A DNA stretch of 64,000 nt from Porphyra umbilicalis (GCA_002049455.2 KV918771.1:372001-436000); one strand, 5' to 3'. Shown: positions 22,719-34,941, counted from the first letter of the stretch. The notes: generated from the letters alone by a model not told the origin. Made by a program: numbers and translations.

Positions 22719-23283
22719 GATGGACGCTCAAGTCAAGGACAGTACTGAGGCGCTCCGCAAGCTGACGGACGCGCAAAATGAGCGCACTGCCTTTTGCTTT
22801 TTTGACTCTCCACTGATGCGGCACACCCCTGAAGCGGCTCGGTACTGCTTGGCCATTACGCAGAAGATGCTTGAGCGTGCAGGTTTGGCGAGCTCTTCTA
22901 CTATTGATTTGGGGAAGAGTGAGGGGACTGACGACTCTATCGGTGGTGTGGGGAACGGCGTTGCTGGTGTTGGTGTTGGCGGCACGACGGGGACGCCGCG
23001 GACTGCTGCTGGCCCTGCCGCGGGAGCGCGGGCGCCGCCGGCGCCAGGAGCACTGGCGGCGCCGTCAGGTGCGGATGGGACATCTGCATCTGCTCTGGCG
23101 GCGGCGTCGGCGGCCAAGTCCGCGGTGGCGCGCGTGCGCTAGCAAAAAAAGACTGCCGACGGCCGCCGCTCGATGAAGACTAAGCGGCAGGCAGCCGTGT
23201 CTCAGGTCGCGCGCACCCCTGCCACGACTCGCCTCCTGGACGAAGAGAGCGAGTCGACAGATGACGACGATGACTCTGAGTAG
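22719..23283 (+). pseudogene. PIF/Harbinger ORF1, 3' part
   Basis: Continues the ORF1 frame across the copia-A insertion: a helical block (QVKDSTEALRKLTDAQNERT, then FCFFDSPLMRHTPEAARYCL), then a Gly/Ala-rich linker. TAG 23140-23142 interrupts the frame, which then continues through a basic stretch to an acidic tail (SESTDDDDDSE) and a TAG at 23281-23283. The acidic tail in the same frame suggests that the first TAG is a mutation, plausibly CAG to TAG. Confidence 0.6.
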
Positions 23284-23341
23284 AGATACCTGTAGTTTGT
23301 TGCCTGTGTGTGGGACATGATGTGTTTGCATGTTGAGTATG

Positions 23342-23796
23342 ACAAAGGTTTTTTTTTCCCCGCTGGGCAGAGTTTTTTTTCCCTTTACAAGTGCCTTTCC
23401 CCGGCCCCCGCCGCCGGCCGCCCCCCCTGCCGACCGCCGCCCCCCCCGCCGCCGACCGCCGCCCCCGCCGACCGCCGCCCCCGCCGACCGCCGCCGCCAC
23501 CTCCGCCGCCGCCGCCGCAGCCGCCGCATTCGCGGCGGGCGCCGCCCTGCGAGGGGGTGGGCGCGGGCGGATCGATGGGGAGGTTGAGGCCGCGCGCCGT
23601 GCCATTGGAAGGAGGTGGGGGCGCAGGGGTGGGCGGACTGGGGGAAGGGACGGCGGAGAGGCAGGGAACCCCGCAAAAGCGCCAGCTGAGGTGGTGGGGA
23701 TCCCAACCAGAGCGGACCTGGTGGTAAACACTATGGACAACGATGTTAAGGAAAAAAAAACCCTGCCGAGCGGGGAAAAAAAAACCTTTGTGTAAC
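23342..23796. mobile_element. Foldback/MITE-like element with A/T-tract inverted repeats
   Basis: About 45-bp terminal inverted repeats at 23342-23387 and 23744-23796, of the form ACAAAGG, T9, CCCCGCT-GGCAG-G, T8, CC. They enclose a CCG-rich core of low complexity. It sits between the convergent ends of the Harbinger ORF1 and transposase. A target duplication is not clear, so the class is uncertain. Confidence 0.6.
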
Positions 23797-23805
23797 CTTG
23801 CGTCT

Positions 23806-25348
23806 CTACACAACATACGGGGACAGCAACTCGCCGCGGTCGTTCCCTACGTGCGCCGTCAGGTCGGCACGGAGCTGCTCGTGCTCGGCGGGATTGCGAG
23901 TCTCATTCCATGCATCAAAGACAGCAACCATGATGCCTGCGGGGGGCTGCTTCACGGCGTTCAGTGCCGGGGGCGGGTCAGCGAGAGCGTCAGCGGCGGC
24001 CGGGAGGCCGCCGCCGTTGCCGATGCCGCCGCCAGGTGGAGCTCCCCCAGCGGCGGCAGCGCCGCCATCGCGCTGACCCACCATCTTCGGCACCATGACC
24101 CCCCGCTGCAGCGGCAGCCTCACCTGCAGGACCCTCACCCTCACCACCCGCACTCCTACCCCCGTTATTCCCTCGTGCATGTCTGCGGCGGCTCAAAAAC
24201 GTGCCACGACGGGCCTCTACACACAAGTTATGTAGAATGCACACCGCCTTGTAGGTCATAATCAGCTGCTTCACGGAACGGCCCCGCCCTGGGTGCAAGG
24301 CAATGTGAAACCGCTTAGTCAGGACGCCAAACAGCCGCTCAACATCCTTGCGAACCGCCTCCTGCAGACGGTTGAAGGTCTTTGACTCGTCAGTCAATGG
24401 CATGGGGTGGGGCGACACTAGGAAGGCAAAACGAGGGTAGATACCATTTACAAGGTAGTATGGTAGCGTGCGAGTTGTCGCGTTGATGGAAAAGGGCACA
24501 TCCCGCGGCGGCCACCGGCCGGCGGTGACGTCGAGGTAGAGGGGCGATTGGTTCATAACGTTGATGTCGTTCAAGCTCCCGGGAACACCGACAAACAGGT
24601 GCCAAATCCACAAGTCCTCATCGCAGACGGCCTCGACAACAACGCCTCGCGAGCCCTTCCGGCTCTGATACGCGCCCGCCATGCCCGTCGGGCCCTGATG
24701 CCACTCCCAGTGCGTGCAGACCAGCGAGCCCATGCATCAAGGAAAGCCACGCTCCGCATTACGCTCCATCATCTTCTTCAGCTCCAAAATGTTAAGACGG
24801 CGCAGGTAGGCTGGTCCCCACCGCCGCACAATGCACTCCAGCAGTAGCTTTGTCGCTTGCGCCACAGTGGAACGAGAGAGGCGCACGTACTTGTCCGCAC
24901 GGTCGGCCGCCTCCCCGTACGCGATCACGCGGAAGGCGGCAACGACCTTCTGAAGAGGGTAGGCCTGCAGGCGACCCGTCGCGTTGATCCGCTGCTGGAA
25001 GAACGGCTCGTCCTTCACTTCCTGGTAGACGTGTCGAAACACACTGCGCGGCACGCGAAACCGCGTCTCAAAGTCACGGTCGTCGTAGATGGGAGCCTTC
25101 GCGTTGACCCCAAAGTAGTCGCGCTGGATGTTGAAGATCCCAGCGGCAAAGTCGCGCCGCTTGTTTGACCGACGCCCAGCAACGGAGCCACGGTAGCGAC
25201 GACGGCGGTTGGCACGGCCGGAGCGCGACCGTCGTCGAAGCAGGAACAGAACGCCCATGTGGGCGCGCACAGCGGCACAAACGACGACACCATCGTCGTC
25301 TGCGAGCAAAGATGCAGTGCTCGACAGCCCCGCTTCGTCAGCGTCCAT
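23806..25348 (-). pseudogene. PIF/Harbinger DDE transposase, inactivated
   Basis: DDE_Tnp_4-type transposase. It starts at Met 25348 with an Arg-rich region, then the family N-terminal block (RFRVPRSVFRHVYQEVKD) and a helix-turn-helix-like segment (LSRSTVAQATKLLL). The catalytic part reads GSLVCTHWEWHQGP, SLNDINVMNQSP and KDVERLFGVLTKRF. The first block should be GSLDC; here the catalytic Asp is Val (codon 24719-24721). The second Asp and the Glu remain. TGA 24737-24739 interrupts the frame just before that block (GGA to TGA likely), and a frameshift near 24100-24180 separates the C-terminal AWNETRNPAEHEQLRADL block, which ends at 23806. Three independent lesions show it is dead. Confidence 0.88.
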
Positions 25349-27800
25349 GAGTGCTCAGCAGAGGGTCCCTAGGGCGGTCGGTCAGCGCAGGACGTGGGGG
25401 ACGAGTGGAAAAGCCAGCGGTAGCGATTGGCGGCAGCCGCCGCGGTCGGTGGTACCGGACACGGCCAAACGTGTCGTGGGCGCCAATGCCACTCAATCAC
25501 GGGTCGGCAGCGCAGGGGGGGGGGGACGGACCAATGCGCGCAGAACGTAGTGGAGCTCGGAACAGGAGGATGGGGATGAAAAAAATAGAGGGGTAGCACA
25601 CAAGTTGGGGTGCGTGCGCGGATCGTGCGCCTCAAACCGAGGACAGGGCAAGTGCCGCCGCAGCGGGTACGTCGTGGAGGAGGAACAGGGCGATAGAATA
25701 GAGCGGGGGTCAGGATGGGTTTGATGGCCGGGGACGATGGGGTTGATGGCGGCGCGCGTCACAGTGATGGGCGCGTCGTCGATGGGTCGGGAAGTGAACG
25801 GTCGGGCCACGCCTGGCGCAGGCCACAGCGACGGACCGAGTCCCCCCCCCTCTCAATAGGCACTGTGCGCAGTGGTAGACCACCACCTGCCCCGCAAACA
25901 CTGGGAGGGAGCCAACCAGGTACCGCCTGGTCCTGGATCGACCCCCGCACCCCCTGTGCGGGGGCGTGGTGGGCGGTGGCGGCCCACCAGCCCCCCCAAA
26001 TGCGGCGGGCAGGCGCCCGGAGACGACCGAGGCCGCCGCCCACCCCCCCCCCTCCTCTGAAACCGTTCTGTGTGCTGTGGCGGACCGCCTATAGCCTGCA
26101 AATCGCTGTGTGCGTGTCAGGCCGGGAGCAACGCTCGATCCAGTCCGACCCCCCCCCCCCCTCCAGAGGCTCTGAAGCAGTGTCGGGCGGCCCGCCACCT
26201 GCAAATATCTGTGTGCGTGTGGGGCCAGGCCGCCCACACGATCTCGCTCAGCCCCCCTCCCCCCCCACCCTATGAGGCTCTGCAACAGTGTTGGCCGCCC
26301 TGCCGTACCCAAGCGACCACTGGGAGGTGATGGCACCACCTGAACCATCCATTGTCCCGCCACCAACAGGCACTCCAGGGGCCAGATCGGGGGTCACGAG
26401 GCGAGTGAGAGCCTCACTGTACGCTTTTCTGAGGGACATGTCTGATCCCATCCGATGCGGCACTCGCTGCACCCCGCGATATAATCCGATCACGCGACAC
26501 CAACCGACTGCTCCGTCACCCAGCTGCAATCGACTAAAACTGTTGGTCCGCTCTCGAATGCCGAGGGCGGTCCTCATCGTAATAAAGTGGACATCCGCGC
26601 CATTAATTTTCAAAACTGATCAAGATCCTTCCAACACACGTTGCATCCTTAACCGATATATGTCGATATACATTTAGTTTGACTCTACCAATGAGAACGC
26701 AGAACACATTGTGGCCGGCACCGGACCAGCCCCATTTCGCTTCACGAATTGGGCAGGTCCAGCGCCCGCCCCATTTCTGCGCTTCGGAGTTGATTCGTAC
26801 TTCCAGGATTCCATCATGACCATTGAAGACCAGAATGGGGTCGATCGCGTTGACAGAAAAGCCCAGTGGCCCCATTTCCCCAATAAAGAGACACGCTTCT
26901 GCTTCGTGGCACAACATGTAACGAATATGAGATGGGGCCGACGTTGTTGGGTTTGCCCTGATGACACTGCACAATCCCGTGGAATCGTTGGTTGCGCTTT
27001 CCTATCTGCCTACAGCGGCTCTCCTTGTTCTTTCACTAACAAAAATACCATTTTGCATCACTAACAAGGTTATGTGTGCTTCCTGACCAGCTGCGAAAAG
27101 AAAAGGTGCTGCTGGGTGCACTTGCTTCACTCGTTCCTTCACTTGTGCAGTCCTGCTCACATCGGAGGTACGACGAGCACCTCTGGGACAAACACGAGCA
27201 AAACACAACTTTCTTGGAGAGGATCCTTGTTGGGTCTTGGAAGGGCGCTGGTTACGGCATTGTGGGTCTTTTTGTGCACAAACACTTCTTTCATACCGTT
27301 TCTGCCCTCCAAAGGTATCAGGCACCAGTACCCGACACTACCTCCCCAGCCTGCCATGCCCTTCCATACCCGAGACGTTGTAGAGCACTGCCACCGGCAT
27401 GTACCAGCCCCTCAGTAGCGCCCAAAAGACGGGACTACTATCATCACCAGAAGCCTAGAGGACGTCCTCTGCCACGTACTTTCCCAAGACCTTCCCAGCT
27501 ATGGGCACGAGCTGCCTACAGAGGTCCCAAGCTATCAAAGTACTCTGAGCCACTCGTGATGTTGTGTACATCCTCTGCAAGGAATGTGTCCATGGTATGC
27601 CGCCCCCCCACCGACGTGTATACGACAACTCCACGATTGCTCCTTCCGGCTACGGAAAGCAACAAAGTCATGTGGCGGTCAGCAACACGTTTTACAAGAT
27701 GCGTATACACATGGAGTAGCACGGAGACTGTGCGGTCTCCATAGAAGTTCCCAGGGAAAAGTACAACACGACATTATAAACCCCCAAACTGACCACGCCA
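25349..27800. other. Undetermined, with ~108-bp tandem repeats
   Basis: About 26050-26310 holds two to three units of roughly 108 bp (GCTCTGAAGCAGTGT / GCTCTGCAACAGTGT blocks). 26925-26985 is an inverted match of 12597-12640. A segment around 27170-27260 is distantly similar to the minus strand at 31130-31240, including at protein level (NTTFLERILVGSWKG and NITFSERLVSDSLKG). No protein family is recognised. Confidence 0.4.
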
Positions 27801-27879
27801 AGCAAGCTCAGTCCCCCGACGGCACCTATTCCCGTCCGCCCGAGCCAGGGGGAAGTGGTAGGGACAAAAGGCACCCACC

Positions 27880-28770
27880 GGTGGCGCGAGCCGCCGCCGG
27901 GGCAGCGACAACGGACAGCTGCAGCAGCCGCCGCGCGGAAGGCGGCAGCCGGCGCCGGCGGCGGCCAGTGGTGGCGGCGGTGGCAGGCGGCGGCGGCAGA
28001 GGGCTAAGGCAGCAGAGGTGGTGGCCGAAGGCCGAGGCGGCGGCACGCAAGAGTGGCGGCGGCATGGGGCGAGAGCGGCGGCGGTAGCGGGCGGCGGCAG
28101 GGGGCAGCGGCGGGGGCGGTGACGGCAGGTGGCCGCGGCGGTGGCACTCAGGGGAGGCGGCAGCACGGGGAGGCGACGGCGGTGGCGGCGGCAGAGGGTG
28201 GCGGCGGTGGCACGCAGGGGCGGCGGCGGTAGGAAGCAATGGCAGCGGCGGCAGCGGCGGCAGGGGGCCGTGAAGGTGGCGGCAGCGGCAGCGGCGGCGG
28301 TGGCGGTGGCAGGGGCGGCGGCGGTGGCAGGGGCGGCGGGGGCGGCAGGGCGGCGTGGGCGGGGGCGGCGGGGGCGGGGGCGGCGGCGGCGGGGGTGGGG
28401 GCGGCGGCGACGGGGGCGGGGGCGGGGGCGGGGGCGAGGACGGCGGCGGCGGGGGCTGAGGCGACGGCAGCGAGGGCGGGGGCGGGGACGGCGGCGGCGG
28501 CGGCGGGGGCGGGGGTGACGGCGGGGGCGGCGGGGGCGGGGGCGGGGGTTGGGGCGACGGCGGCAGGGGAGGAGGCAGGGGCGGTGGTGGCGGGCGGCGG
28601 GGGCGGAGGGGGCGGGGGCGGGAGTGGCGCGGACGGGGGCGGGGGCGGCGGTGGCGGGCGGCGGGGGGGGGGGCGGGGGCGGGGGCAGGGGCGGGGGGGG
28701 GGGGCAGGGGCGGCGGGTGGGGGCGAGGGCGGCGCGGGCGGGGGCGGTGGCGACAGCGGTGGCGTGGTTG
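27880..28770. repeat. GGC/GGGGGC-rich low-complexity tract
   Basis: About 900 bp of GGC, GGGGGC and GCGGC repeats on the plus strand. Long frames are Gly/Ala or Pro/Ala/Arg shadows. The G runs could form quadruplexes. Confidence 0.8.
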
Positions 28771-29037
28771 TCGTGCCCGTCATGATGGTCACGATTTACA
28801 CCCCCAGGCGAGGCCTGTTCGTGGGTAGCAGTGTAGAGTGGGGGGCAGTCATGGATTCTGGTCATACCCGGTCACGCCCACGGAGCGGTGAGTACTCATA
28901 CACGCGTGCATCAGAGAAGGGTAGGTCAGTATCGACCTGGGCACGTGGCACTGTTGGGTCTCGTGGCAGGTCCTGCCGCCATGCCGAGTGCGGTGGAAAC
29001 CACAGGGTTCACATGTAGTATCTGGGGCTTTCGATCA

Positions 29038-29057
29038 CAATGCAAAATTTTGCATTG
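29038..29057. repeat. 20-bp perfect palindrome
   Basis: CAATGCAAAATTTTGCATTG equals its own reverse complement. It lies at the end of a 33-bp block repeated inverted near 32868-32905. Confidence 0.7.
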
Positions 29058-29220
29058 GGTGATCCCTGACGAGCTCTGAGAGCGCTCGCTGCTCGTGGCT
29101 GGCACTGCGCGTCGAGGACGTGGCCCAGAAGCCACGCGGGAATGCCTTGACCATTGCATTTACTGCATGGCTGCTGCAATAACATGTCCTGGCGTGTGGT
29201 GTCGGTGGTCATAACGACAT

Positions 29221-29587
29221 TGTGAAGTGTCCTTCCGCAGTCCCCCAGGGACAATTGGCCCTTGCGTAAGTCGTAAGTCTTTGTATTTGTGTGGTGACAC
29301 TGCATGTACTTGATTGTAGATCTTTCAGCGGGGAACCCATTAGGGGTTGAGCTCCGGGGGAGATTTGTGTGGGGAGCGGCGCCTGGAGTTTGAGGCTGTG
29401 GGCGCCCTCCGGAGGTGCGGGAGCTATCCTGGGAGGTGCCGTGCGGGCCTTGTCGGCCGCGCCATTGGGGGTGCCTGGGAAGGCCCTGCGGCTGAGGCGG
29501 CCTGGGGGATATCAGGCACGCCTTCGCAGGCCTGGGAACGCAGTGCCTAGTAAAATAACGCACCCACTCAGCATCATCGACTTCACA
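29221..29587 (+). mobile_element. Solo LTR of copia-A
   Basis: 367-bp LTR almost identical to the copia-A 3' LTR, flanked by a perfect 5-bp duplication GACAT (29216-29220 and 29588-29592). No internal sequence remains, as expected after recombination between LTRs. Confidence 0.95.
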
Positions 29588-32500
29588 GACATGCATGGTC
29601 GACCCCTCCCTGTGGGGTGCCGTGCGGCACCCCCTCTACAGATCGGCCCACGCCCCCCCTTTACACACTGCTGTGATCCGCGCCTTCCGACCGCCGTATT
29701 TGCCGTGATTCCCGTATCTGCGACCGTTTCACCCACCTCCTGGCCCGCCCGCCCTCCCGCCCCGCCCGCCCCCTCCCCCCACCCGCCCCCCCCCCCGCCC
29801 GGCCCCCCCCCCGCCCGCCCCCCCCATCTGCTCGCTCTGCTCCCCCGCTCCCGATTTCCTGCTTTTCTCTCTCCTGTTGGCGCTTTCCGACCAGCGGGGG
29901 CTGGTGGTGCGGCCGGCCACCACCCCTCTTTCCGCTGCGCCGCGCCGCGCCACCCGCGCCGCTGCGACTGCCGCCCCCACTTTCCCGCCCCCCTGCTCTA
30001 CCATGTACCTTCCACCGCTTCCCCGGTCCTAGCTCCCCCTGCGCCCTTCCTGCGCACTCCGGGTGGGGGGCGTTGCCAGCAGGCACCAGCCCCCGCCCCG
30101 CCGGGCCGCGGCGTGCCCTTCACCATGCTGCGGCCTACCCCCGTCCCGCTCCCCCCTCCCTGCCCGAGGAAAGCACGTTTACGCGTGGGCCAGGGGCAGG
30201 GGCTGTGGCCAGCGAGGGCAGCGGACGAATGCGGCAGGAAGAGGCCGGGAGCCGCATGGGTAGCCGACGGTGGGCGCGGCGTTCGGCGGGGCCGGCGGCC
30301 GGCGGCGGCGGCCGGCGGCGGGGACCGCTACCCACGGACGCGCACAGTGGTTGGCGCGGGTATCGGTGGAGGTGGGCAGTGGCTCGCGCCGCTGGCGGCA
30401 GGCACGGCCGGCGGCACAGGCCGCCTGCGGCAGGTACGACGGGTGGACGGCTGGGCGGGCAGGCGGCGGGGCGGGCAGGCGACAGGACTGGCAGCTTACA
30501 GGGCGGTGCGCGGCGGAGCGGCCTGCCGCTGCTCATCTTCTCGCCGCTCCCCGCGCTTCCTCCAGCCTCCCGTCGTTGCGGGGGTGGGCGCCCCTCGCCA
30601 GGTCACGCAGGGGGGGGTGTATGCGGCATCTGTTTTCGGCTGTTGCTGGCTGCTGCGGTGCTTGTGAAGCCATGCACATAGAAATGTGTGTCCTATGTGT
30701 CCCTACAGACCACTGTACACAACTAAGTGGGCCGTTAGTGGCCTCCTATTACCAGTGGGTGACAGAGTACATCGGAGATACAACCGCCCACACAGAGTGA
30801 TGGGCCACGGATAAGTGTGCGTGAGGCTGTCATGGGACTGTTTGGGAGGGCCCAGAGAGCTTTGGCCGCATACCACTTCCGCAGGGGGCTCTTACGCTAG
30901 CTATTGGGGTGGCTGGGAAGGCTGAAAGCACGTTACGCGCAGTGCGCATCCTATGACAGTACTGGCGTTGGTTTTCAGTCTTTACCAGGATTTCACCATG
31001 TAGCAACGCTAATGCACACAGAAACTTGGCTAGCAGACGGGCCGGGCGTCGTGGAAGGGTAGCGGTGTATCTCGCCGCTGTGAACTTGGATGGGCAAAAA
31101 GAGAAGGACGGAAGCGTTTGTGGGCTTAGCGACTCACTATTTCCTTCCCAGGACCCTTCAGAGAATCAGAAACGAGTCTCTCTGAAAAAGTGATGTTTTT
31201 GTCGAGTTCGGCCCGGACGTGTCGTATGCTCCGCCTTCTTGGACCATATGGCAGCGGGGAACACGGCGGTGACCAGACTATACCGATCCCCACCGAAGTT
31301 GAAAAAAATAGGGACATTGTACTGTAGGAGACATGAAACATTGTTTTCTTTGCAAAAACAGATGCAGAACTGTTGCAGGCCGCAAGAGAAACGCAGGGTC
31401 ACAACCCACTGGATGGAACAGTGTCAGAGAAAACAAGTGATCCAATGGATTGGGCAGTGTCAGTGTCGATCTGCCGAAAACACTGGAACTGAGATGCTGT
31501 CAGCGGGGGTCCATTTACACTGCTTGGTGGAGATATCTCCAGCCTGATCTTCCGCCAGGCTCCCCTCAGTTGGTTGCCTCGACGGTCACGACTGCCGTCG
31601 TCAGTGCCCTTCTTTCCGTTGCGTTGTTTCTGACGTGCTGATAGAAGGTTCCACCTCCCTCATTCCCCCGTCTCCCATCTCTTCTCCCCGGCAGTGATGC
31701 TTCTTTGCTCAATTACCCCTACAGTCGCTGTTTCCCCCGCCCGCTGCTGCCTCCCCCGCCCGCAGCTGCCTCCCCCGCCCGCTGCTGCCTCCCCCGCCCC
31801 CTGCTGCCTCCCTCGCCCCCTGCTGCCTCCCTCGCTCGCTGTTACCTCCTCCGCCCGCTGCTGCCTCCCCCATCCGCTGCTGCTTCCCCCGTCCTCTGCT
31901 GCCTTCCCCGGCGCTACTGTCTCCCCCCCCGCTGCTGCATCTCCCCCACTGCTGCACCCTCCCCCGCTGCTGCCCCCCCCCATCTTTATTTCTTTCCCCC
32001 GACCGTGGCTGGTCCCTTACACCGCCACTGGCCCGCCTCACCGCCAATGAGTCCGCTACCACCGCTGATCCCCTCGATTGCCACTGCTTCCCCTCTACGC
32101 CACGACTCTCATTCCAACAGCCCACGCGTCGAGGTCACCGCCGCCGACCGCCATCAAGGGCGGTCGCCAGCGGCGGCGGTGGCGGCCAGGGGCAGCAGCG
32201 GCAGTCGTCAGCGAGGGCAGTGGCCAAGGGCGGGGGCGGCGGCCAGCGGCGGGGGAGGTGGCTGGCAGCTCGGGCGGCCACCAAGTGCGGGGGCGCCGAC
32301 GAGGGTCTGGGGCGGTGGCCGGCAGCGCGGGCGGCCGCAAAGGGCGGGGGGATCGTCCATAGGCGGGATCGGTGGCTGGACGCGCGGTCGGCTGCCGGCA
32401 GCAAGGGTGCCGCCCGGCTGTGGGGCGGTGGCTAGCGGCGGAAGCGGCGCCAGCAGTGGGAGCGACAGCCAGTGGCGTGGCCAAAAGCTCGGGGGGGTGG

Positions 32501-33535
32501 TCAGCGACAGAAGCGAGCGCTCAAAAACTGCGGGTACCAAGAAGAAGGGGGGGAGACAGCCAGGAAGGGGAGGAGAGGTGGTCGGCAGGGAGGGGTCTAC
32601 GGCCAGCATCAATGGCCCCTGCCAGCAGCTGAGGAGGGGGATACAGCAACAGCGTTGCACGCGCTGGAGCAATACCGAGGCAGACGGTTATGCACAGACA
32701 CGAGTACAAGGGGTACAAGGAGTGTACTGAAGTACCATTCCTCTCACGTGACACCATCCTCGCTCGAGCTTCCTTGCCCCCAGAAGCCCCAAAATCCCCT
32801 CCCCGACCCCCCCACGTGGCGGCACGACAGGCGTTCCCCCCCCCCCCACCACCTCATGCGGATTTTTTGCATTGTGATCGGCATTCTCAAATACTACCTC
32901 AGGGTTCAGCATTTTGGCATGAAGAATCAAGAAGGGTGAGGAAATCCCGGAGAGGTGTGTGCCAATGGGAGGTGTTTATTCTCGCAGCTTCAAGGTGTGT
33001 ATTTCGCCCGCTTTTGGCCCCCTCTCAGCTTCGAGGTGTGTAATTTACCGGCTGTTGGCCCCCCCCGCTTCTCTGTTTCTGTTTCTTTCATTTGTAGCTG
33101 TTCTCCTGTGGCCCACCATGCTCGACTTTGACTTAGCTGGGCGACCGACTCCGGGGACTCTGCCCGTGCGGCCCGCCATCGTCACGGCCACCGACTGGGT
33201 CGGAGACGCGTGCCTGCCAAGCCACGGCTGTCAACCCCCCCCCCCCCCCCCCCCACGCGATTGCCGGCCACCGTTTCCAGTGCCGCTCCGCCCCCGCCCC
33301 CCCACCGTTGCCCACCACCGTTGCCAACGCCCCCCCCCCCCCCTCCGCGATTGCCGGACACGGCTGCTGTCGCTGCCCCCCGCCCCCCGGCCTTTGCCCG
33401 CCATCGCCGATCCGCACGTGCCGTCCCCTTTCTCTCGTTGATTTTCCTCATCCCCCAAGCGTACCCCAGCCGCTTGAGTCTTCTGTTTCCTGGCGGCGGT
33501 CCCCGTGTGTGGGCATCCGTCTTCTTTGCGTCGGC
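29588..33535. other. GC-rich region without a supported gene; CTGCTGCC minisatellite
   Basis: 31735-31990 is an imperfect 21-bp repeat (CCGCCCGCTGCTGCCTCCCC). 32200-32450 is a GGC-rich repeat, and 29740-29830 is C-rich. 33230-33380 contains long C homopolymers. Frames are Pro/Ala/Gly shadows. Minus 31130-31240 is related to 27170-27260. Confidence 0.5.
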
Positions 33536-34523
33536 ATGGTGTCTTTCTCGCCGGACTTGCACCCCTTCGTCCAAGCCCTCAAGTACTCCCGGAAACAGCT
33601 AGACGTCGCCAGCTCTTGCCGGTGCTCCTTTGTCTGCTGCGCCCAGGGCTCGGGTGGCAAGGTCGCGTTGCTGCACGCCACGGCCTTCCCGACCGGGCGG
33701 TCCTCCAGCTTCAAGGGCGCCGCAGCGCTGGCCATGAAACAGCTGTTCGACGCCATGTCTTCATCATGGGTAGCTACTGAGGACACCTCCTCACAGCAGC
33801 AAGCCGGATCGGAGAAGGGGCCCGGGGGTCCATCGCTCCCCCCCCCGACAGCGGCTCGACCAACCATGCCACACGCGAGGGCTTCATCACCTGGGGGAGG
33901 AGGAGGCGGTTCTTCTACGGCCAGCATGCTCCTCGGATCGGTGCCGTCGGTGCGCCTCGCGCCGTCGCCGGCATCTACCAATCGGCCGGCCGGCCACGGG
34001 GAGCCCACCAACGGCGGGGGGGGCGCCGACGACGGGGGACGCGTCGACGACGGGGGACGCGCCGACGACAGAGTGGGCGCTATTGCAGCAGATGCCGCGG
34101 ATGCGCTTCCCACTCTCCCTGCGAATATTGTCATCCCCGAGCTGGTCGGCGGTTGCAAGGACGACGATGATACGGTCGTGGCTCTCTCCCGCTCGCAGCG
34201 GGATGCGCGGTGAACGGCGGCGATGGAGCGTCGTGCGCGCCTCGAGGAGTTGGCGTTCTTCCAGAAGAAGGAGGTGCATATTGACGACCTGGTTGTCAAC
34301 AACGTGCGGAACAAGCTGCGGAGCGGGGGCAGGCGGCCGATGCACGTCTCGGACTTGCAGGCTTTCTTCGGCCTCATGGCGGCCTACTTCAAGAAGCAGC
34401 TGGACATCCAGCAGGTCGTATACGCGAACATCGCCCCCGTCTCCATCGTCGGTGTGTCAGTCAAGATGCGGGTGGCCCTCACGCGCGGCTTCAAGCCCGT
34501 GACCATCCCGCTCACGATGAAGA
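33536..34523 (+). pseudogene. Unidentified gene, 5' part, split by copia-B
   Basis: Met 33536 starts a protein with a Cys-containing N-terminal block (VSFSPDLHPFVQALKYSRKQ, then SCRCSFVCCAQGSG), a disordered Gly/Asp/Pro linker and a second folded-looking block (ARLEELAFFQKKEVHIDDLV, then MHVSDLQAFFGLMAAYFKKQ). TGA 34211-34213 interrupts the frame (CGA to TGA is likely) but it stays open on both sides. The frame runs into the GAAGA target site at 34519-34523 and resumes in phase at 39459. I do not recognise the family. It could be a host gene or the ORF1-type protein of an older transposon. Confidence 0.55.
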
Positions 34524-34941
34524 TGTTGGACTGTGATGCTCGTCGCCGGCTCAACTGGCGGTTCGCGGATGGATGATGGTCGGTGACCCTTATGGTACCC
34601 CACATGGTACATTTGCAAGACGTGGTCAAGTTGCACACATTCGTGTTGGGTGATCTTGGGGCGTTACTTTTGGCATGTTTTGGATTTGATCTTCGCTTTG
34701 CTCCAGTGGCTTTTGATTTGGTGAGTGATTCGATTTGGTGCGAGGGTGTGGGCGTCGGTGTGGGCGCGAGAGGGGGGAGCACTTGGGCCGGTGGGGACTA
34801 TTTGAGAGGTGCTCTCGGTTGGGAGAGGCGGGCGAACCTTGAGACAACCAACAAAGCACGTTCGCATACACACACACAAGCTCAAGCCACTCAACCACTT
34901 CACCGTGGTCCCCCAACCCCTATCCCCACTGCGTTTCAACA
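34524..34941 (+). repeat. copia-B 5' LTR
   Basis: 418 bp, TGTTGGACTG...TTTCAACA. It contains the element's promoter by analogy. The same LTR occurs at 39036 and as a solo copy at 59126. Confidence 0.96.

Noticed and set aside
28239..29018. 259-codon Gly/Ala ORF as a gene
   Set aside because: Produced by GGC repeats; opposite-strand frames are equally open.
29009..29596. Minus-strand 195-codon ORF and its copies in 16345-17141 and 22258-22824
   Set aside because: They are antisense readings of the copia-A LTR, repeated wherever the LTR occurs.
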